DNA of 64,000 nt from Chitinophagaceae bacterium (GTDB taxonomy: Bacteria > Bacteroidota > Bacteroidia > Chitinophagales > Chitinophagaceae): contig JADKIE010000002.1 in NCBI GenBank assembly GCA_016721385.1, positions 620,001-684,000 of the forward strand, read 5' to 3'. The notes beneath the pieces were generated by a model, which was not told where the DNA came from, ran no database searches, and saw only the letters and a program-made list of their open reading frames with translations. The position numbers were made by a program, and so were the translations under genes. Positions 1 to 9,003 of the stretch are shown piece after piece (positions within the stretch are counted from its first letter, which is position 1; each line of letters starts with the position of its first letter).

Positions 1-1032
1 ACTTAAACTTGTGTAAGGCTCGGTGGTTGGTATTACACCATGCGTAGCATCTGTTGTACCACCACTTACCACAACAACTGTTCTTAAGCCATCGTTCATT
101 ACACTTGTGCCGGTATTAAATGGACCCTGTAAAAACACTTTGGGCGATACCAGCAAGGGGCTTAAAACAGGCCTTGTGCCAACAGCAAACGCACCTAATG
201 AAGTAATGCCTGTTCTGGTATATGTGTATGGATTTGTTCCTGCTGCTGCGCCTGTTTGGCTATTTAACATATCCCAGCCTTGTGTAGGTCCTGCGGTTGG
301 TATATAATATGAGATACCTCCTTTTGTACGGTTAAAGCCAGGCAATTCGTCAGATGCATCCCAAGTAGTTGTGAGGTTAAGGTTACTTCCACCGGCAACT
401 GCCTCAGAAATATCCCAACTTGCATCCGCTACTTCTTTAGTAAAGGCTGTGCCGGAAGTGCCCGTGCTTAACACATTTGCTAAACATCTTACTCCAATCT
501 CGTCCGAAGTGCCGCTGTTATTAATGGTAACAGGATTATAGGTCGTGGTGGTATTACCTACAGGAAAAGTAAATGAAGTAGCACCAAGGCTGGACTTTCT
601 TAAACTACCAGTACCGTTAGTAACCAAATATTTAGAGATGCCTGCGCCAGTTATTGTGGCTGTGGGCGCTATTACTACGTTAAAATTACCTTGCAGAATT
701 TTACCGTTGGTAAACAATAAATCAGTTCCAATTCTTGCATTACCCGTAAGTGTTGCATTGGCGGAATTATCCATTTCTAAGTTTGGAATGGTAAACCCAT
801 TCATATTAATATTTTGGTTGCCAGTGCCTTTTAATTGTACTTTGCCAGCACCTGTAATATCGGCGCTGCTAGTAATATCTCCCTGTACGGTAACAACTCC
901 TCCGCTTTGTATATTTAAGGTTGCACCGCTGCTAACAAATAATTGAGAAAAACAACTGCCACTTATTAGCATTGTTACAGATAAAACAGAAAAGTGTAAT
1001 TTTTTATACACTATAAAAACAAATTTTTTCAT
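1..1032 (-). CDS. Secreted surface protein, C-terminus cut by the window edge
   Basis: An open frame of 344 codons runs from the ATG at 1032 to the first base of the window without a stop, so the C-terminus lies outside. Residues 1 to about 30 form a signal peptide with a basic start and a hydrophobic stretch ending near GSCFSQ. The next part (SSGATLNIQSGGVVTVQGD) has the short alternating Gly/Ser/Thr strands of a beta-solenoid or adhesin-like fold. I do not recognise a catalytic domain. Large Bacteroidota proteins of this type often carry a C-terminal type IX secretion signal, but that part is not visible. Function is unknown; an exported structural or adhesive role is inference. Confidence 0.75.
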   Translation of the reverse strand, partial: MKKFVFIVYKKLHFSVLSVTMLISGSCFSQLFVSSGATLNIQSGGVVTVQGDITSSADITGAGKVQLKGTGNQNINMNGFTIPNLEMDNSANATLTGNARIGTDLLFTNGKILQGNFNVVIAPTATITGAGISKYLVTNGTGSLRKSSLGATSFTFPVGNTTTTYNPVTINNSGTSDEIGVRCLANVLSTGTSGTAFTKEVADASWDISEAVAGGSNLNLTTTWDASDELPGFNRTKGGISYYIPTAGPTQGWDMLNSQTGAAAGTNPYTYTRTGITSLGAFAVGTRPVLSPLLVSPKVFLQGPFNTGTSVMNDGLRTVVVVSGGTTDATHGVIPTTEPYTSLS

Positions 1033-1239
1033 ACAAATAAGTTTTAAAAAGCTAAATGCTTTTATTTTGATTTCAAAAGCAATATAAATCCTCTACGAAA
1101 ATAATATTATTTATATTTAGTAAACGGTGGGGTTTATTTAGTAACCCAACATTATTTACATAAAATTACACTTTTATTTAATCTTTTATATACTACAAAA
1201 GGGTGATTTTTAAAAATATCATAAAATTAATCTGACGTT

Positions 1240-3984
1240 TTATTCATCTCCTTCCGGTTTTAACGTGTTTTGTTTTGTGGGCTTTTCCCTCTGTTTTACA
1301 GGTAAACTGTTTTTCACATCTCCTTCGGCACTAAGCATCAGGTTATCAGACTTCTGTAACGCAGATTTTGCATTATTTATTGTATTCGTTTTAACATCTC
1401 CTTCGGCTAAAATATTTTTATTTTCTTCATTTATTGTTTTATTTATCTTTTGTACCCGTAATTGATGTGGAATACCTGTACAACCTTGTATATATGCCTC
1501 AAATTTTACATCTTGTTTTGCTTCAAACCCCGGATTTAGTATTACCATACTGCCTGCGCTGTACCCAACCGATGAGCCTACACCACCCCAAATAGATTGA
1601 GTTGAATTAATATCGGAAGACACCTCTGTGTAATGTAGACCGGAAATACTGCCATTTAATGTTGCAGAACTTATACAGCCTGTGTATGTATCTGCTTTAA
1701 AAACTCCCCGACCAAATGTTGCAGCAAAAATTTTGGGTGTGGCGGCAACACTATTTATTTCTAAATCGTAAATACGAGTAGTGGGTAAATTATTATTGTA
1801 CATAATCCAATTGATGCGATTATCGTCGGTTACAAATACACCAATATCTGTACCTATGTAAATAGAATTAGCGGCATCGTTATTCATAACAATACAGTTT
1901 ACAGGTACGTTTGGTAAGTTACGCACTATTGATGTCCAAGTAGGAGAAGCTGCATTTGCATTAAAGGTTTCATATACTTTTTGTGTTGCAGTATAGCCAC
2001 CTACAGATAAAACCACATGGCTTGAATTATTGGGATCTACAGCTAACTCTGTAATATTGGTTATTGCCGGTAGTGAGCCTGTAATAGTAGTTGCACTCCA
2101 CACCGCACCGCTTAAATTAAATCGTTTTACAGCGCTTCCGTCTGTAGCATATAAAATAGTGTTGTTATTTGGAGCAAACTCTAACGATTCTATTGCAGAG
2201 CCAAAGCCTGTTGCAATTCCACTCCAAGCTCCTGTACCAGAAGTAGTGTTATAATCAATATTTGTATATCCAATATAAATATGTGTATCAAAACCCGGGC
2301 GTAATACAGCCGGGGTTGTCCAATTACCTGCCCCACTTCTTATAAAAACATTGGTTGTGCCACCATCATCACTTCTGTAAAAACTTCCGCTTTGAGAAGA
2401 AAGATAAATTACATTGGTATTACTTGGTTTTATTATCGTTTCCATACCATCGCCACCACCAATGCTTAAAAATTGTGCCCCGGTGTTTCTATAAGTACCA
2501 TTATCTTGTAAACCCATAGTGGCAAAACCTGCCGAAGCACTTGGATCTACTCCTAACCGATATGCCTGAGAAATTTGCATATTACTATGCAAGTTTGTCC
2601 AGCTATCTGTGCTTCTAGTCATTCTATAAATTCCGCCATCGCTGGCGCAATACAAATAGGTTGCATCGCAATACAAGTCAAAAATATCTGCATGGCAAAA
2701 ATTACTGGTTGAAGAGGAGGTCCAATCCGAAACCTGTGTCCATGACACTCCCGATGTGGTGCTTTTATAAACATCTAAACCGCCTACATACAAATCTGCG
2801 GCATTTGTTGGCGATACCGCTATTGATATATTTCGCCAAGCCTGGCCACCAAGTATATTGGGTGTAGTGCTTTTTAATGTAAATGTAGAGCCGCTATTGG
2901 TGCTTAAGTATAAGCCTTGATATGCTGTACCATCTCCATAAAGTAAATATATATAAGCAGAGTTTGCTGCCGTTACTCCAATTTGTAAGCGATTGCCTCC
3001 GGTAGTGGGCAACCCTGCCGTGGCTCTATCTACTCTTAAAAAAGTTAAGCCAGCATCGGTACTTTTATAAAAATACGGTCCATTACTAGTGGCATACATA
3101 ACTGTAGTGCTTCCTGGTTGATAAACGATATCATAAGCGTTTGTTGAAAAATTAGTTTCTGCACCGCCTATGGTAGTATGATATGTTACCAATGCCCAGG
3201 TTGTTCCTCCGTCGGCAGTACGATATAAGCCATTGTCTGTACATGCCCACACAACAGATGCGTTGGTAGCATTTGCTAATAATTTGTAACCTTTTACACC
3301 ACCACTTTCGGGAAAATTTAAGCCTGTTGTATTCCAAGTAACTCCGGCATCGGTAGATTTTAAAACTCCCGTGCTTCTATAACCAGAGGCGCTGCCTACT
3401 GCACCCGTTAGTGCATATATGATATTTGTATTTGCAGGAGCAATTTCCATATCCTGTACAGCAAGGTTAGGAATACCATCTGTTTTGGCAGACCAAGCAT
3501 AAACACTGCCTCCCAAAAAATCGCCAAACCATATACCTCCACCAGGTGTACCTACCCACATATCGCTTCCCAAAAAATCTATACTTCTTACACTACCGGT
3601 ACCATTTTGAGCATCGCCTGCTTGTATGGTTGGGTTTGGTTGGCCCAGGGCTACCCAATTGGGAACACCAGCTGTTACCAGGTTGGTTTGCTCGTTTTGC
3701 AGCCTGAAATTATCTAAAGCTTCCTGGTTTCTTTTTACAAAGTCGGGTAAAGTACCATCTGCTGCTATATTATTTTTTGTAAGAAACTCCCACCTTTTAA
3801 ATTCTTTGTAACCTGTACCAACGGTTCCTCTATCTGCAAAAAATGCTTCGGCCTTTTGTTTTATAGTAAAATAGTTGTTGCTTGGGTCATTTATAATTTT
3901 ATCAATATTTTGAGCTAGCAAGTTTCCATTTAGCATTCCACAAAAAACCGCTAACACGACAATTCGTTTTATATATCGGTTCAT
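1240..3984 (-). CDS. Secreted BNR/sialidase-type propeller protein with 3-coathanger-stack-like C-terminal domain
   Basis: This is a 914-residue protein with a signal peptide at residues 1-25 (ending NLLAQ). Residues of about 100-770 contain repeated blades with the pattern S-T/D-x-G-x-T-W (for example KSTDAGVTWNTTG and RTADGGTTWALV), typical of BNR/sortilin-type beta-propellers. A later segment with NPGFEAKQDVKFEAYI and a closing Cys resembles the Bacteroidota 3-coathanger stack domain. The last 70 residues are hydrophilic and carry three copies of an (A/P)EGD(V/E) motif. No canonical type IX sorting domain is visible. The ATG overlaps the stop of the upstream fibre gene by four bases (ATGA), so the two are co-transcribed and probably translationally coupled. 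Ligand and activity are unknown; cell-surface binding is inferred. Confidence 0.8.
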   Translation of the reverse strand: MNRYIKRIVVLAVFCGMLNGNLLAQNIDKIINDPSNNYFTIKQKAEAFFADRGTVGTGYKEFKRWEFLTKNNIAADGTLPDFVKRNQEALDNFRLQNEQTNLVTAGVPNWVALGQPNPTIQAGDAQNGTGSVRSIDFLGSDMWVGTPGGGIWFGDFLGGSVYAWSAKTDGIPNLAVQDMEIAPANTNIIYALTGAVGSASGYRSTGVLKSTDAGVTWNTTGLNFPESGGVKGYKLLANATNASVVWACTDNGLYRTADGGTTWALVTYHTTIGGAETNFSTNAYDIVYQPGSTTVMYATSNGPYFYKSTDAGLTFLRVDRATAGLPTTGGNRLQIGVTAANSAYIYLLYGDGTAYQGLYLSTNSGSTFTLKSTTPNILGGQAWRNISIAVSPTNAADLYVGGLDVYKSTTSGVSWTQVSDWTSSSTSNFCHADIFDLYCDATYLYCASDGGIYRMTRSTDSWTNLHSNMQISQAYRLGVDPSASAGFATMGLQDNGTYRNTGAQFLSIGGGDGMETIIKPSNTNVIYLSSQSGSFYRSDDGGTTNVFIRSGAGNWTTPAVLRPGFDTHIYIGYTNIDYNTTSGTGAWSGIATGFGSAIESLEFAPNNNTILYATDGSAVKRFNLSGAVWSATTITGSLPAITNITELAVDPNNSSHVVLSVGGYTATQKVYETFNANAASPTWTSIVRNLPNVPVNCIVMNNDAANSIYIGTDIGVFVTDDNRINWIMYNNNLPTTRIYDLEINSVAATPKIFAATFGRGVFKADTYTGCISSATLNGSISGLHYTEVSSDINSTQSIWGGVGSSVGYSAGSMVILNPGFEAKQDVKFEAYIQGCTGIPHQLRVQKINKTINEENKNILAEGDVKTNTINNAKSALQKSDNLMLSAEGDVKNSLPVKQREKPTKQNTLKPEGDE

Positions 3985-5297
3985 AATTGTTGCTTTAAAT
4001 AAATTGAATAATTTCTGGTACTACTACTTGTTTGCTTTGCTTCCAACTTTTCTACTTTTTCGGCAAGCTGGCTATTCTTTTTATTCAGGTCTATAATGTA
4101 CAATGTCAACTCTTCTACTTTTTCCATCAATCGCTTATTCATATCACCCAGTGAAATACCATCTTTTTCTACTTCTGCTGCTGATGGTATATTGGGTAAA
4201 TGTTTGTTTATATTAATAGATTTTTCGAGTTCGTTTAGTGGCATTAGTTTATAATTTTTACTAAAAACATAATCGGGCCAAGAAGTACTTAGCTGTACTT
4301 TAACTTCTTCTGCAATAATTTTACCATCTACACTCAATTGATATCCGGTAGCAATTCTAGAAGTATTGCCGCCAATAAGTTGTGCACCATTTACATGAAA
4401 TTTTGCATTAGGGGTGTAAGTACCTACGCCAGTATTTCCCCAACTTGGTTGTAAAACAAGGTAGTTATTAGCTCCACTATTTGACCAAATTACCAAAGAT
4501 GTATCTGTAGGAAAAATAGCACCACCAAAAGCAACTTCATTTGCTGTATAGAAGTTAATTCCGGTACCACCCATATTTAACGTTCTTCCATAAGAAGTAC
4601 CATTGTAACCTATACCCATTCTACCATCATCTCTCATACGCACTAAAGTATCTCCTATAGAATTTCTTAGTAAAAAAGTATTTGTTGATGATGTAGTACC
4701 TGCACCAATTACGTCTAAACGACCCAGTGGTACACCAGGCCCAGAGAAGCCTCCAACTCCCATATTACCATTTTGGCTAAAATAATGCCTTGGTGTTATC
4801 GTAGTTCCACCATCGGGAGTGGTATACCAGCGTAAATCGGCACCTGCACCAGTAGTAGCCATTTGCCATTCATTGGCACCATTATACCCAAAGCGTATTA
4901 AACCAGAACTTGATTGTACAAATAAATCACCGCCATTCACATGTAATAAATGATTGGGATTAGTAGTGCCAATACCTACCTGGCCAGCAGGGTTAATAGT
5001 AAGTTTGGGGTTTGCCTGTATAGTTAAATGTAATTTGCCTAACGTATTGCCAGAGCCTGTTCCAAAATCAACATCCTCGGCAGCTCCCGAGTAAGAGCCC
5101 CAATATCCTCTGTATACATCGCTTTCAAAAAGACCCATATACATTGGTGCTGCACCATTAAATTGACCCACATAATTACTGGTAGATTTTACGTCTAATC
5201 TGGCAGCAGGTGTAGTTGTACCAATACCTACATTTTGTGCGTTGGAGAATAAGGAAATAGTAAAAAATAAAATTACTATGAAAATGGTTTGTTTCAT
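3981..5297 (-). CDS. Secreted fibre-like protein with GIGTxxP repeats and C-terminal coiled coil
   Basis: This 438-residue protein has a signal peptide (residues 1-20, ending SNAQ) followed by NVGIGTTTPAARLDV, the N-terminal motif shared with four other proteins in this window. The motif recurs inside (VGIGTTNPNHLLHV, MGIGYNG). The C-terminal module contains WPDYVF, then LMPLNELEK and HLPNIPSAAEV, and ends in a heptad coiled coil rich in Lys/Glu (about residues 375-425). That arrangement is common in Bacteroidota proteins annotated as tail-fibre-like. A trimeric fibre is inferred from the coiled coil and the repeats. It is first in an operon with the BNR protein and has a palindromic site at 5353-5370 in front of its promoter. 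Confidence 0.8.
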   Translation of the reverse strand: MKQTIFIVILFFTISLFSNAQNVGIGTTTPAARLDVKSTSNYVGQFNGAAPMYMGLFESDVYRGYWGSYSGAAEDVDFGTGSGNTLGKLHLTIQANPKLTINPAGQVGIGTTNPNHLLHVNGGDLFVQSSSGLIRFGYNGANEWQMATTGAGADLRWYTTPDGGTTITPRHYFSQNGNMGVGGFSGPGVPLGRLDVIGAGTTSSTNTFLLRNSIGDTLVRMRDDGRMGIGYNGTSYGRTLNMGGTGINFYTANEVAFGGAIFPTDTSLVIWSNSGANNYLVLQPSWGNTGVGTYTPNAKFHVNGAQLIGGNTSRIATGYQLSVDGKIIAEEVKVQLSTSWPDYVFSKNYKLMPLNELEKSININKHLPNIPSAAEVEKDGISLGDMNKRLMEKVEELTLYIIDLNKKNSQLAEKVEKLEAKQTSSSTRNYSIYLKQQL

Positions 5298-5322
5298 TGC
5301 AGAAAGGTTTTAGTTTACTAAG

Positions 5323-5330
5323 TAAAATTA
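5323..5330 (-). promoter_or_regulatory. Predicted -7 box of the fibre gene 3981-5297
   Basis: Read on the minus strand the sequence is TAATTTTA, one base from the Bacteroidota -7 consensus TAnnTTTG. It lies 25 bases before the ATG and 22 bases downstream of the palindrome at 5353-5370. Assignment is by consensus and by the spacing it shares with the other palindrome-bearing promoters. Confidence 0.45.
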
Positions 5331-5352
5331 AAACATTATTCAGTTTAATACA

Positions 5353-5370
5353 ATACCACTTATGGGGGAT
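5353..5370. promoter_or_regulatory. Palindromic operator candidate, site A
   Basis: The 18-mer is ATACCACTTATGGGGGAT. It is the most degenerate member of the seven-copy family, but has the same ATACCAC left arm as sites B, F and G. Its centre is 64 bp before the start of the fibre gene 3981-5297 and its edge is 22 bp upstream of the -7 box. Confidence 0.5.
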
Positions 5371-5515
5371 GGCAAATTTTATGTGATAAAAATATAAAGC
5401 ACAGATAATTAAATGATTATAAAAAACACAGGTAATTTAATAAATTAATTAATCCCTATTTATTGCAGTTTAACTTATTAGTACAAGAATATTTACAGTA
5501 ATATTTTGAGAAAAT

Positions 5516-5982
5516 CTATAATTCCTTTTGCATATAAACAACATCGGCATTAGGGTTTTTATAATATGGCGTAGTAATAACAAAGCCATATTTTATATAA
5601 AGTTTGATAGCGGGTTCTAGTCTTTGTAAAGTGTCTAATCGAATTAATTTGTAATGTAATTGGTTTGCTATTTTTATACACTCTTGCAAAAGTTTTTCGC
5701 CAATACCTTTTTGTTGAAAACCGGGGTTAACCCACATTCTTTTTAATTCACAAATTTCATCATCAATTTTACGAATAGCAGAACAACCAATAAATTCATC
5801 ATCAATTTTGCAAAGCACAATACCTCCTTTGTTGGGAGCATACATATTTTTTAATTGCTTAAGCTCTTCATTAAAATTTTGAAAACATAAATCTATTTTT
5901 AACCAATCGGCATACTCTGTAAACAGGCTCTGCCGCAATTTTATAATCCTGTTCTGTTGTTGCTAAAAATATACTCAGGCAT
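5516..5982 (-). CDS. GNAT family N-acetyltransferase, N-terminus frameshifted
   Basis: The intact part (5516-5938) covers the acetyl-CoA binding core: a VNPGFQQKGIGEKLL segment fits the Q/RxxGxG/A pyrophosphate loop, and GFVITTPYY is the usual closing strand. The visible frame opens only at a TTG (5938). Upstream on the same strand another frame reads LATTEQDYKIA, which matches the usual first strand of this family, and an ATG at 5982 overlaps the EamA stop. I therefore place the start at 5982, with one or two single-base errors near 5930-5970. The substrate cannot be told from sequence. It is probably translationally coupled to the transporter gene upstream. Confidence 0.65.
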
Positions 5983-6895
5983 TTTTACTAAATGTTTTGT
6001 TGACTAAAAATACACTCGTAAAAATTAATACGGCGGCAAGTATTTTATAAGCATTTAGTTTTTCGCCCAAAAATATATTGGCAATAAGAGCTGCAAAAAC
6101 AGGTTGTGTGTATATGTATGCGCCGGTAACAGATGCTCCTAATTTTTTAATGCCATAAATATTAAAAAGATATGCAAAAAAAGTTCCAGTAATTACAACC
6201 AGCGAAATTAGCAGCCACTCGATAGATGTAAACGATGCAAAATTTATTTGTATAAGTTCGTTATATCCCAACGGAAAAAGCATAAAAAAGCCAATGGTAA
6301 AAATCCATCTAATTACATGTATCGGATTATATACCAGCATTAAAGGTTTTACTAAAATAAAATAGCCTGCATACACTATGGCGTTTAGTATAATAAACAA
6401 ATCGCCCAGCAACATGTTTGTGCTGCTGCCACTTGCTTCTTTGGCTGTTATTAAAATTACTGCACCTGCAATGCCTAACATAAGACCCAGTAATTTATAA
6501 GTGGTAAAACTTTCTTTTAAAATAAAAACTGCAGCCAAAGAAATTAATATGGGAGTTATTAATAAAAGTAATGCAGCATGTACAGGCAATGTAAGCGACA
6601 AGCCCTTAATAAAAAAAGTTTGATTAAGCGCTATACCACATAATGCACACAAACTAAATTGCCCTAAATGTTTTGTTTTTATACTAATTTTTTTTGACGA
6701 TGCAAATAACAAAAGCATCCAAAATAATAAGGCACTTACGCCTACCCGTAAAATATTTATAGCAAATGGCTTTATAAAATTATTTTGGGTAAGATGTTTT
6801 ACTGCACTAATATTTATGGCGAAAAAAATATTAGCTGCCAGTATTCCCAAATGTGCTTTTAGTTTAGTGGACAAATATGCATTTTTAGTTGGCAA
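5975..6895 (-). CDS. EamA/DMT family membrane transporter
   Basis: This is a 306-residue inner-membrane protein with about ten hydrophobic segments and two EamA repeats, the usual length for the drug/metabolite transporter superfamily. The first repeat starts at about residue 15 (LGILAANIFFAINIS), the second at about residue 160 (LLGDLFIILNAIVYAG). Family members export amino acids, nucleosides or other metabolites; the substrate cannot be assigned here. It lies downstream of recA on the same strand but is separated from it by a strong terminator at 6911-6941. The GNAT gene downstream overlaps its stop codon. Confidence 0.85.
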   Translation of the reverse strand: MPTKNAYLSTKLKAHLGILAANIFFAINISAVKHLTQNNFIKPFAINILRVGVSALLFWMLLLFASSKKISIKTKHLGQFSLCALCGIALNQTFFIKGLSLTLPVHAALLLLITPILISLAAVFILKESFTTYKLLGLMLGIAGAVILITAKEASGSSTNMLLGDLFIILNAIVYAGYFILVKPLMLVYNPIHVIRWIFTIGFFMLFPLGYNELIQINFASFTSIEWLLISLVVITGTFFAYLFNIYGIKKLGASVTGAYIYTQPVFAALIANIFLGEKLNAYKILAAVLIFTSVFLVNKTFSKNA

Positions 6896-6910
6896 ATGTA
6901 CGCCAGTAAA

Positions 6911-6941
6911 ACAAAAACCGCCCCAGCAATGCCGGAGCGGT
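6911..6941 (-). terminator. Intrinsic terminator of recA
   Basis: On the minus strand an 11-bp stem (6941-6931 with 6927-6917, two G-T wobbles) has a three-base loop and is followed by TTTTTGTTTT. It lies 33 bases after the recA stop and before the EamA start. Confidence 0.85.
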
Positions 6942-6973
6942 GTATTTACTAACCCAGTAAATATTTTTAAATG

Positions 6974-7975
6974 CTATGCACTTTGCATTTCTTTTATCTT
7001 TTCTCTTATTTTAGCTTCAATTTCGTTAGATAGTTCGGGGTTGTCTAACATCAATTGTTTAACTGCTTCTCGGCCTTGCCCTAATTTATCGTTATTATAA
7101 CTAAACCAGCTACCACTTTTTTGTACAATGCCCAGCTCAACGCCCATATCAATTATTTCGCCTGATTTAGATATCCCTTGGCCATAAATAATATCAAACT
7201 CTACCTGACGGAAAGGCGGTGCTACTTTATTTTTTACAACTTTTACTTTTACATGGTTGCCTACAGCCTCGTCGCCATCTTTAATTTGTGTCATTCTTCT
7301 AATATCTAACCTAACAGATGCATAAAATTTTAAAGCATTACCACCGGTTGTAGTTTCGGGATTACCAAACATTACACCAATTTTTTCTCTGAGCTGGTTT
7401 ATAAAAATACAAACCGTATTTGTTTTATGTATGGTAGCAGTAAGCTTACGTAATGCCTGACTCATTAACCTTGCCTGTAAGCCCATTTTACTATCTCCCA
7501 TTTCTCCCTCTAACTCACCTTTTGGAACCAATGCTGCAACAGAATCAATTACCACAACATCTAAAGCACCTGAAAGAATTAATCTGTCGGCAATTTCCAA
7601 GGCTTGCTCCCCATAATCCGGTTGAGATATTAGTAAGTTATCAATATCTACTCCTAACTTTTGTGCATAAGCACTGTCAAATGCATGCTCTGCATCTATA
7701 AATGCACACATGCCTCCTTTTTTTTGTGCCTCGGCAATTACATGTATTGCCAATGTGGTTTTACCACTACTTTCCGGTCCGTAAATTTCAACAACTCTTC
7801 CCTTTGGTAAACCACCAATACCTAATGCACTATCCAAACCAATTGATCCTGTAGAAATTGCTTCTATTTCCAAACCTGTTTTTTCGTTCATCATCATTAC
7901 CGATCCTTTACCAAAGTCTTTATCAATTTTGTCCATTGTTAACTTTAGTGCCTTTAATTTTTCTGCGTTGCTCAT
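6974..7975 (-). CDS. recA: Recombinase RecA
   Basis: At 333 residues this is a complete RecA, the ATPase that coats single-stranded DNA, performs strand exchange and triggers LexA autocleavage. The Walker A motif is GPESSGKTT (about residues 65-73) and the Walker B region is LDVVVIDSVAAL. The conserved loop MGLQARLMSQALRKL and the C-terminal MFGNPETTTGGNALKFYAS segment are present. The ATG start is followed by the usual SNAEKLKALK. A -7 box lies about 60 bp upstream and a terminator follows the stop, so it appears monocistronic. No SOS box was identified, which is unsurprising because LexA sites vary in this phylum. Confidence 0.98.
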   Translation of the reverse strand: MSNAEKLKALKLTMDKIDKDFGKGSVMMMNEKTGLEIEAISTGSIGLDSALGIGGLPKGRVVEIYGPESSGKTTLAIHVIAEAQKKGGMCAFIDAEHAFDSAYAQKLGVDIDNLLISQPDYGEQALEIADRLILSGALDVVVIDSVAALVPKGELEGEMGDSKMGLQARLMSQALRKLTATIHKTNTVCIFINQLREKIGVMFGNPETTTGGNALKFYASVRLDIRRMTQIKDGDEAVGNHVKVKVVKNKVAPPFRQVEFDIIYGQGISKSGEIIDMGVELGIVQKSGSWFSYNNDKLGQGREAVKQLMLDNPELSNEIEAKIREKIKEMQSA

Positions 7976-8033
7976 GTGTTTTTGTTTTTTAAGTGATGTA
8001 TCTGAATTTGCGTTGTAAATGTACTTGTAGGTT

Positions 8034-8041
8034 CAAAGATA
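8034..8041 (-). promoter_or_regulatory. recA promoter -7 box
   Basis: On the minus strand TATCTTTG matches the Bacteroidota TAnnTTTG element exactly, 58 bases before the recA start. No clear -33 TTTG is seen at the expected distance. Confidence 0.6.
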
Positions 8042-8291
8042 GGGTATATTTTTTATTAACACTAATTATTTTAGTATTTTTTTGTTAAGTATTTTAGTTT
8101 TATATAAAAAGGCAAAAAAAACCCATCAAGAAGAATTGAGACGGGGATTTTTGTTCAAGCATGAGAAAAATCTACTAAGTTAATTCTCTGTTTTCAGTTT
8201 AAGTAGGACATCAAACAGGCCTATAAAGACTTGGTTTATAATGAATAAGTTTTAATGGCAACAAAGAGAATATTGTTTTTTGGTATTAACA
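8042..8291. other. Divergent intergenic stretch between recA and the DUF4920 gene
   Basis: The 390 bp between the two starts holds the recA promoter, an AT-rich block with no reading frame of note, a 6-bp-arm inverted repeat GGTATT-AAC-AATACC at 8282-8296, and site B of the palindrome family overlapping it. I see no RNA gene or coding remnant. Confidence 0.5.
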
Positions 8292-8309
8292 ATACCACAA
8301 AGTGGGTAT
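8292..8309. promoter_or_regulatory. Palindromic operator candidate, site B
   Basis: The 18-mer is ATACCACAAAGTGGGTAT, a member of the seven-copy family. Its centre is 65 bp upstream of the ATG at 8366. A candidate -7 box TAGTTTTG (8336-8343) lies 26 bp downstream, a little farther than at the other sites (20-22). Confidence 0.55.
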
Positions 8310-8365
8310 ATGGAGGGTATGCAGCTTTTTTCAATTAGTTTTGGTCTTTAAACAAAATACTATCA

Positions 8366-8830
8366 ATGAAACAGATACTTTTTTTAACAGGATTGCTATT
8401 TTGCTTAGGTGCAACAGCACAAATAAAAACAGCAGCCAAAGGTGTTACTTATGGCACTAAAACAACTGCAAAAGGAGCTGTAGAAGTTACTATTTTAGAG
8501 GAAAAACTTACCACAACTAAAAAGTTTGTTGGTAAAGTCAAAGGCACAATCACCGAAGTTTGCGAAAAAAAGGGATGCTGGATGAAGCTGGCACAGGCAG
8601 ATGGTGAAGGAATAATGGTACGTTTTAAAGATTACAAGTTTTTTATGCCGCAAAATATTGTGGGCAAAGAAGTAGTGTTGGATGGTTTTGCCATTATTAC
8701 AACTACATCGGTTGAGGAACTAAGGCATTATGCCGAAGATGCCGGTAAAAGCAAAGAAGAAATTGCAAAAATTACCGAACCTAAAGAAGAGATTGAATTT
8801 GAAGCAAAGGGTGTTTTGGTTTTAAACTAA
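8366..8830 (+). CDS. Secreted DUF4920 domain protein
   Basis: This 154-residue protein has a signal peptide (residues 1-19, ending GATAQ). The rest matches the Bacteroidota DUF4920 family, with the signature CEKKGCWMKL followed by VRFKDYKFFMP and VEELRHYAEDAGKS. The conserved Cys pair and the fold, which resembles OB-like periplasmic proteins, have suggested metal or redox roles in the family, but no function is established. It stands alone, reads away from recA, and has the palindromic site B upstream, so it may belong to the same envelope regulon as the fibre genes. Confidence 0.85.
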   Translation: MKQILFLTGLLFCLGATAQIKTAAKGVTYGTKTTAKGAVEVTILEEKLTTTKKFVGKVKGTITEVCEKKGCWMKLAQADGEGIMVRFKDYKFFMPQNIVGKEVVLDGFAIITTTSVEELRHYAEDAGKSKEEIAKITEPKEEIEFEAKGVLVLN

Positions 8831-8960
8831 TACCAATAAGTGTATAATAGGTTTACCCTAAAATCATTTTTTATAAGATATTTATTTGGCTGTAATTTCT
8901 CAAAGAAATGTTAAACCCTAAAAACATCTCCGAAAAATTTCGTAATTAAAAACTTCTTTC

Positions 8961-8998
8961 TATATTTGATGTACGAAACATTTAGTACATCAAATATA
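8961..8998 (+). promoter_or_regulatory. Perfect 14-bp inverted repeat over the PDZ-gene promoter
   Basis: The left arm TATATTTGATGTAC (8961-8974) and right arm GTACATCAAATATA (8985-8998) are exact reverse complements separated by ten bases. The first eight bases of the left arm are TATATTTG, a perfect -7 element, and the right arm ends five bases before the ATG at 9004. It can act as an operator, or as a 5' hairpin that hides the start codon region. Confidence 0.7.
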
Positions 8999-9003
8999 TA
9001 GTT

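Noticed and set aside
1121..1136. TAAACGGTGGGGTTTA upstream of the first gene as an eighth operator copy
   Set aside because: It has CCCACC on one side only, does not fit the 18-bp consensus, lies about 95 bp from the start and has no -7 box at the common spacing.
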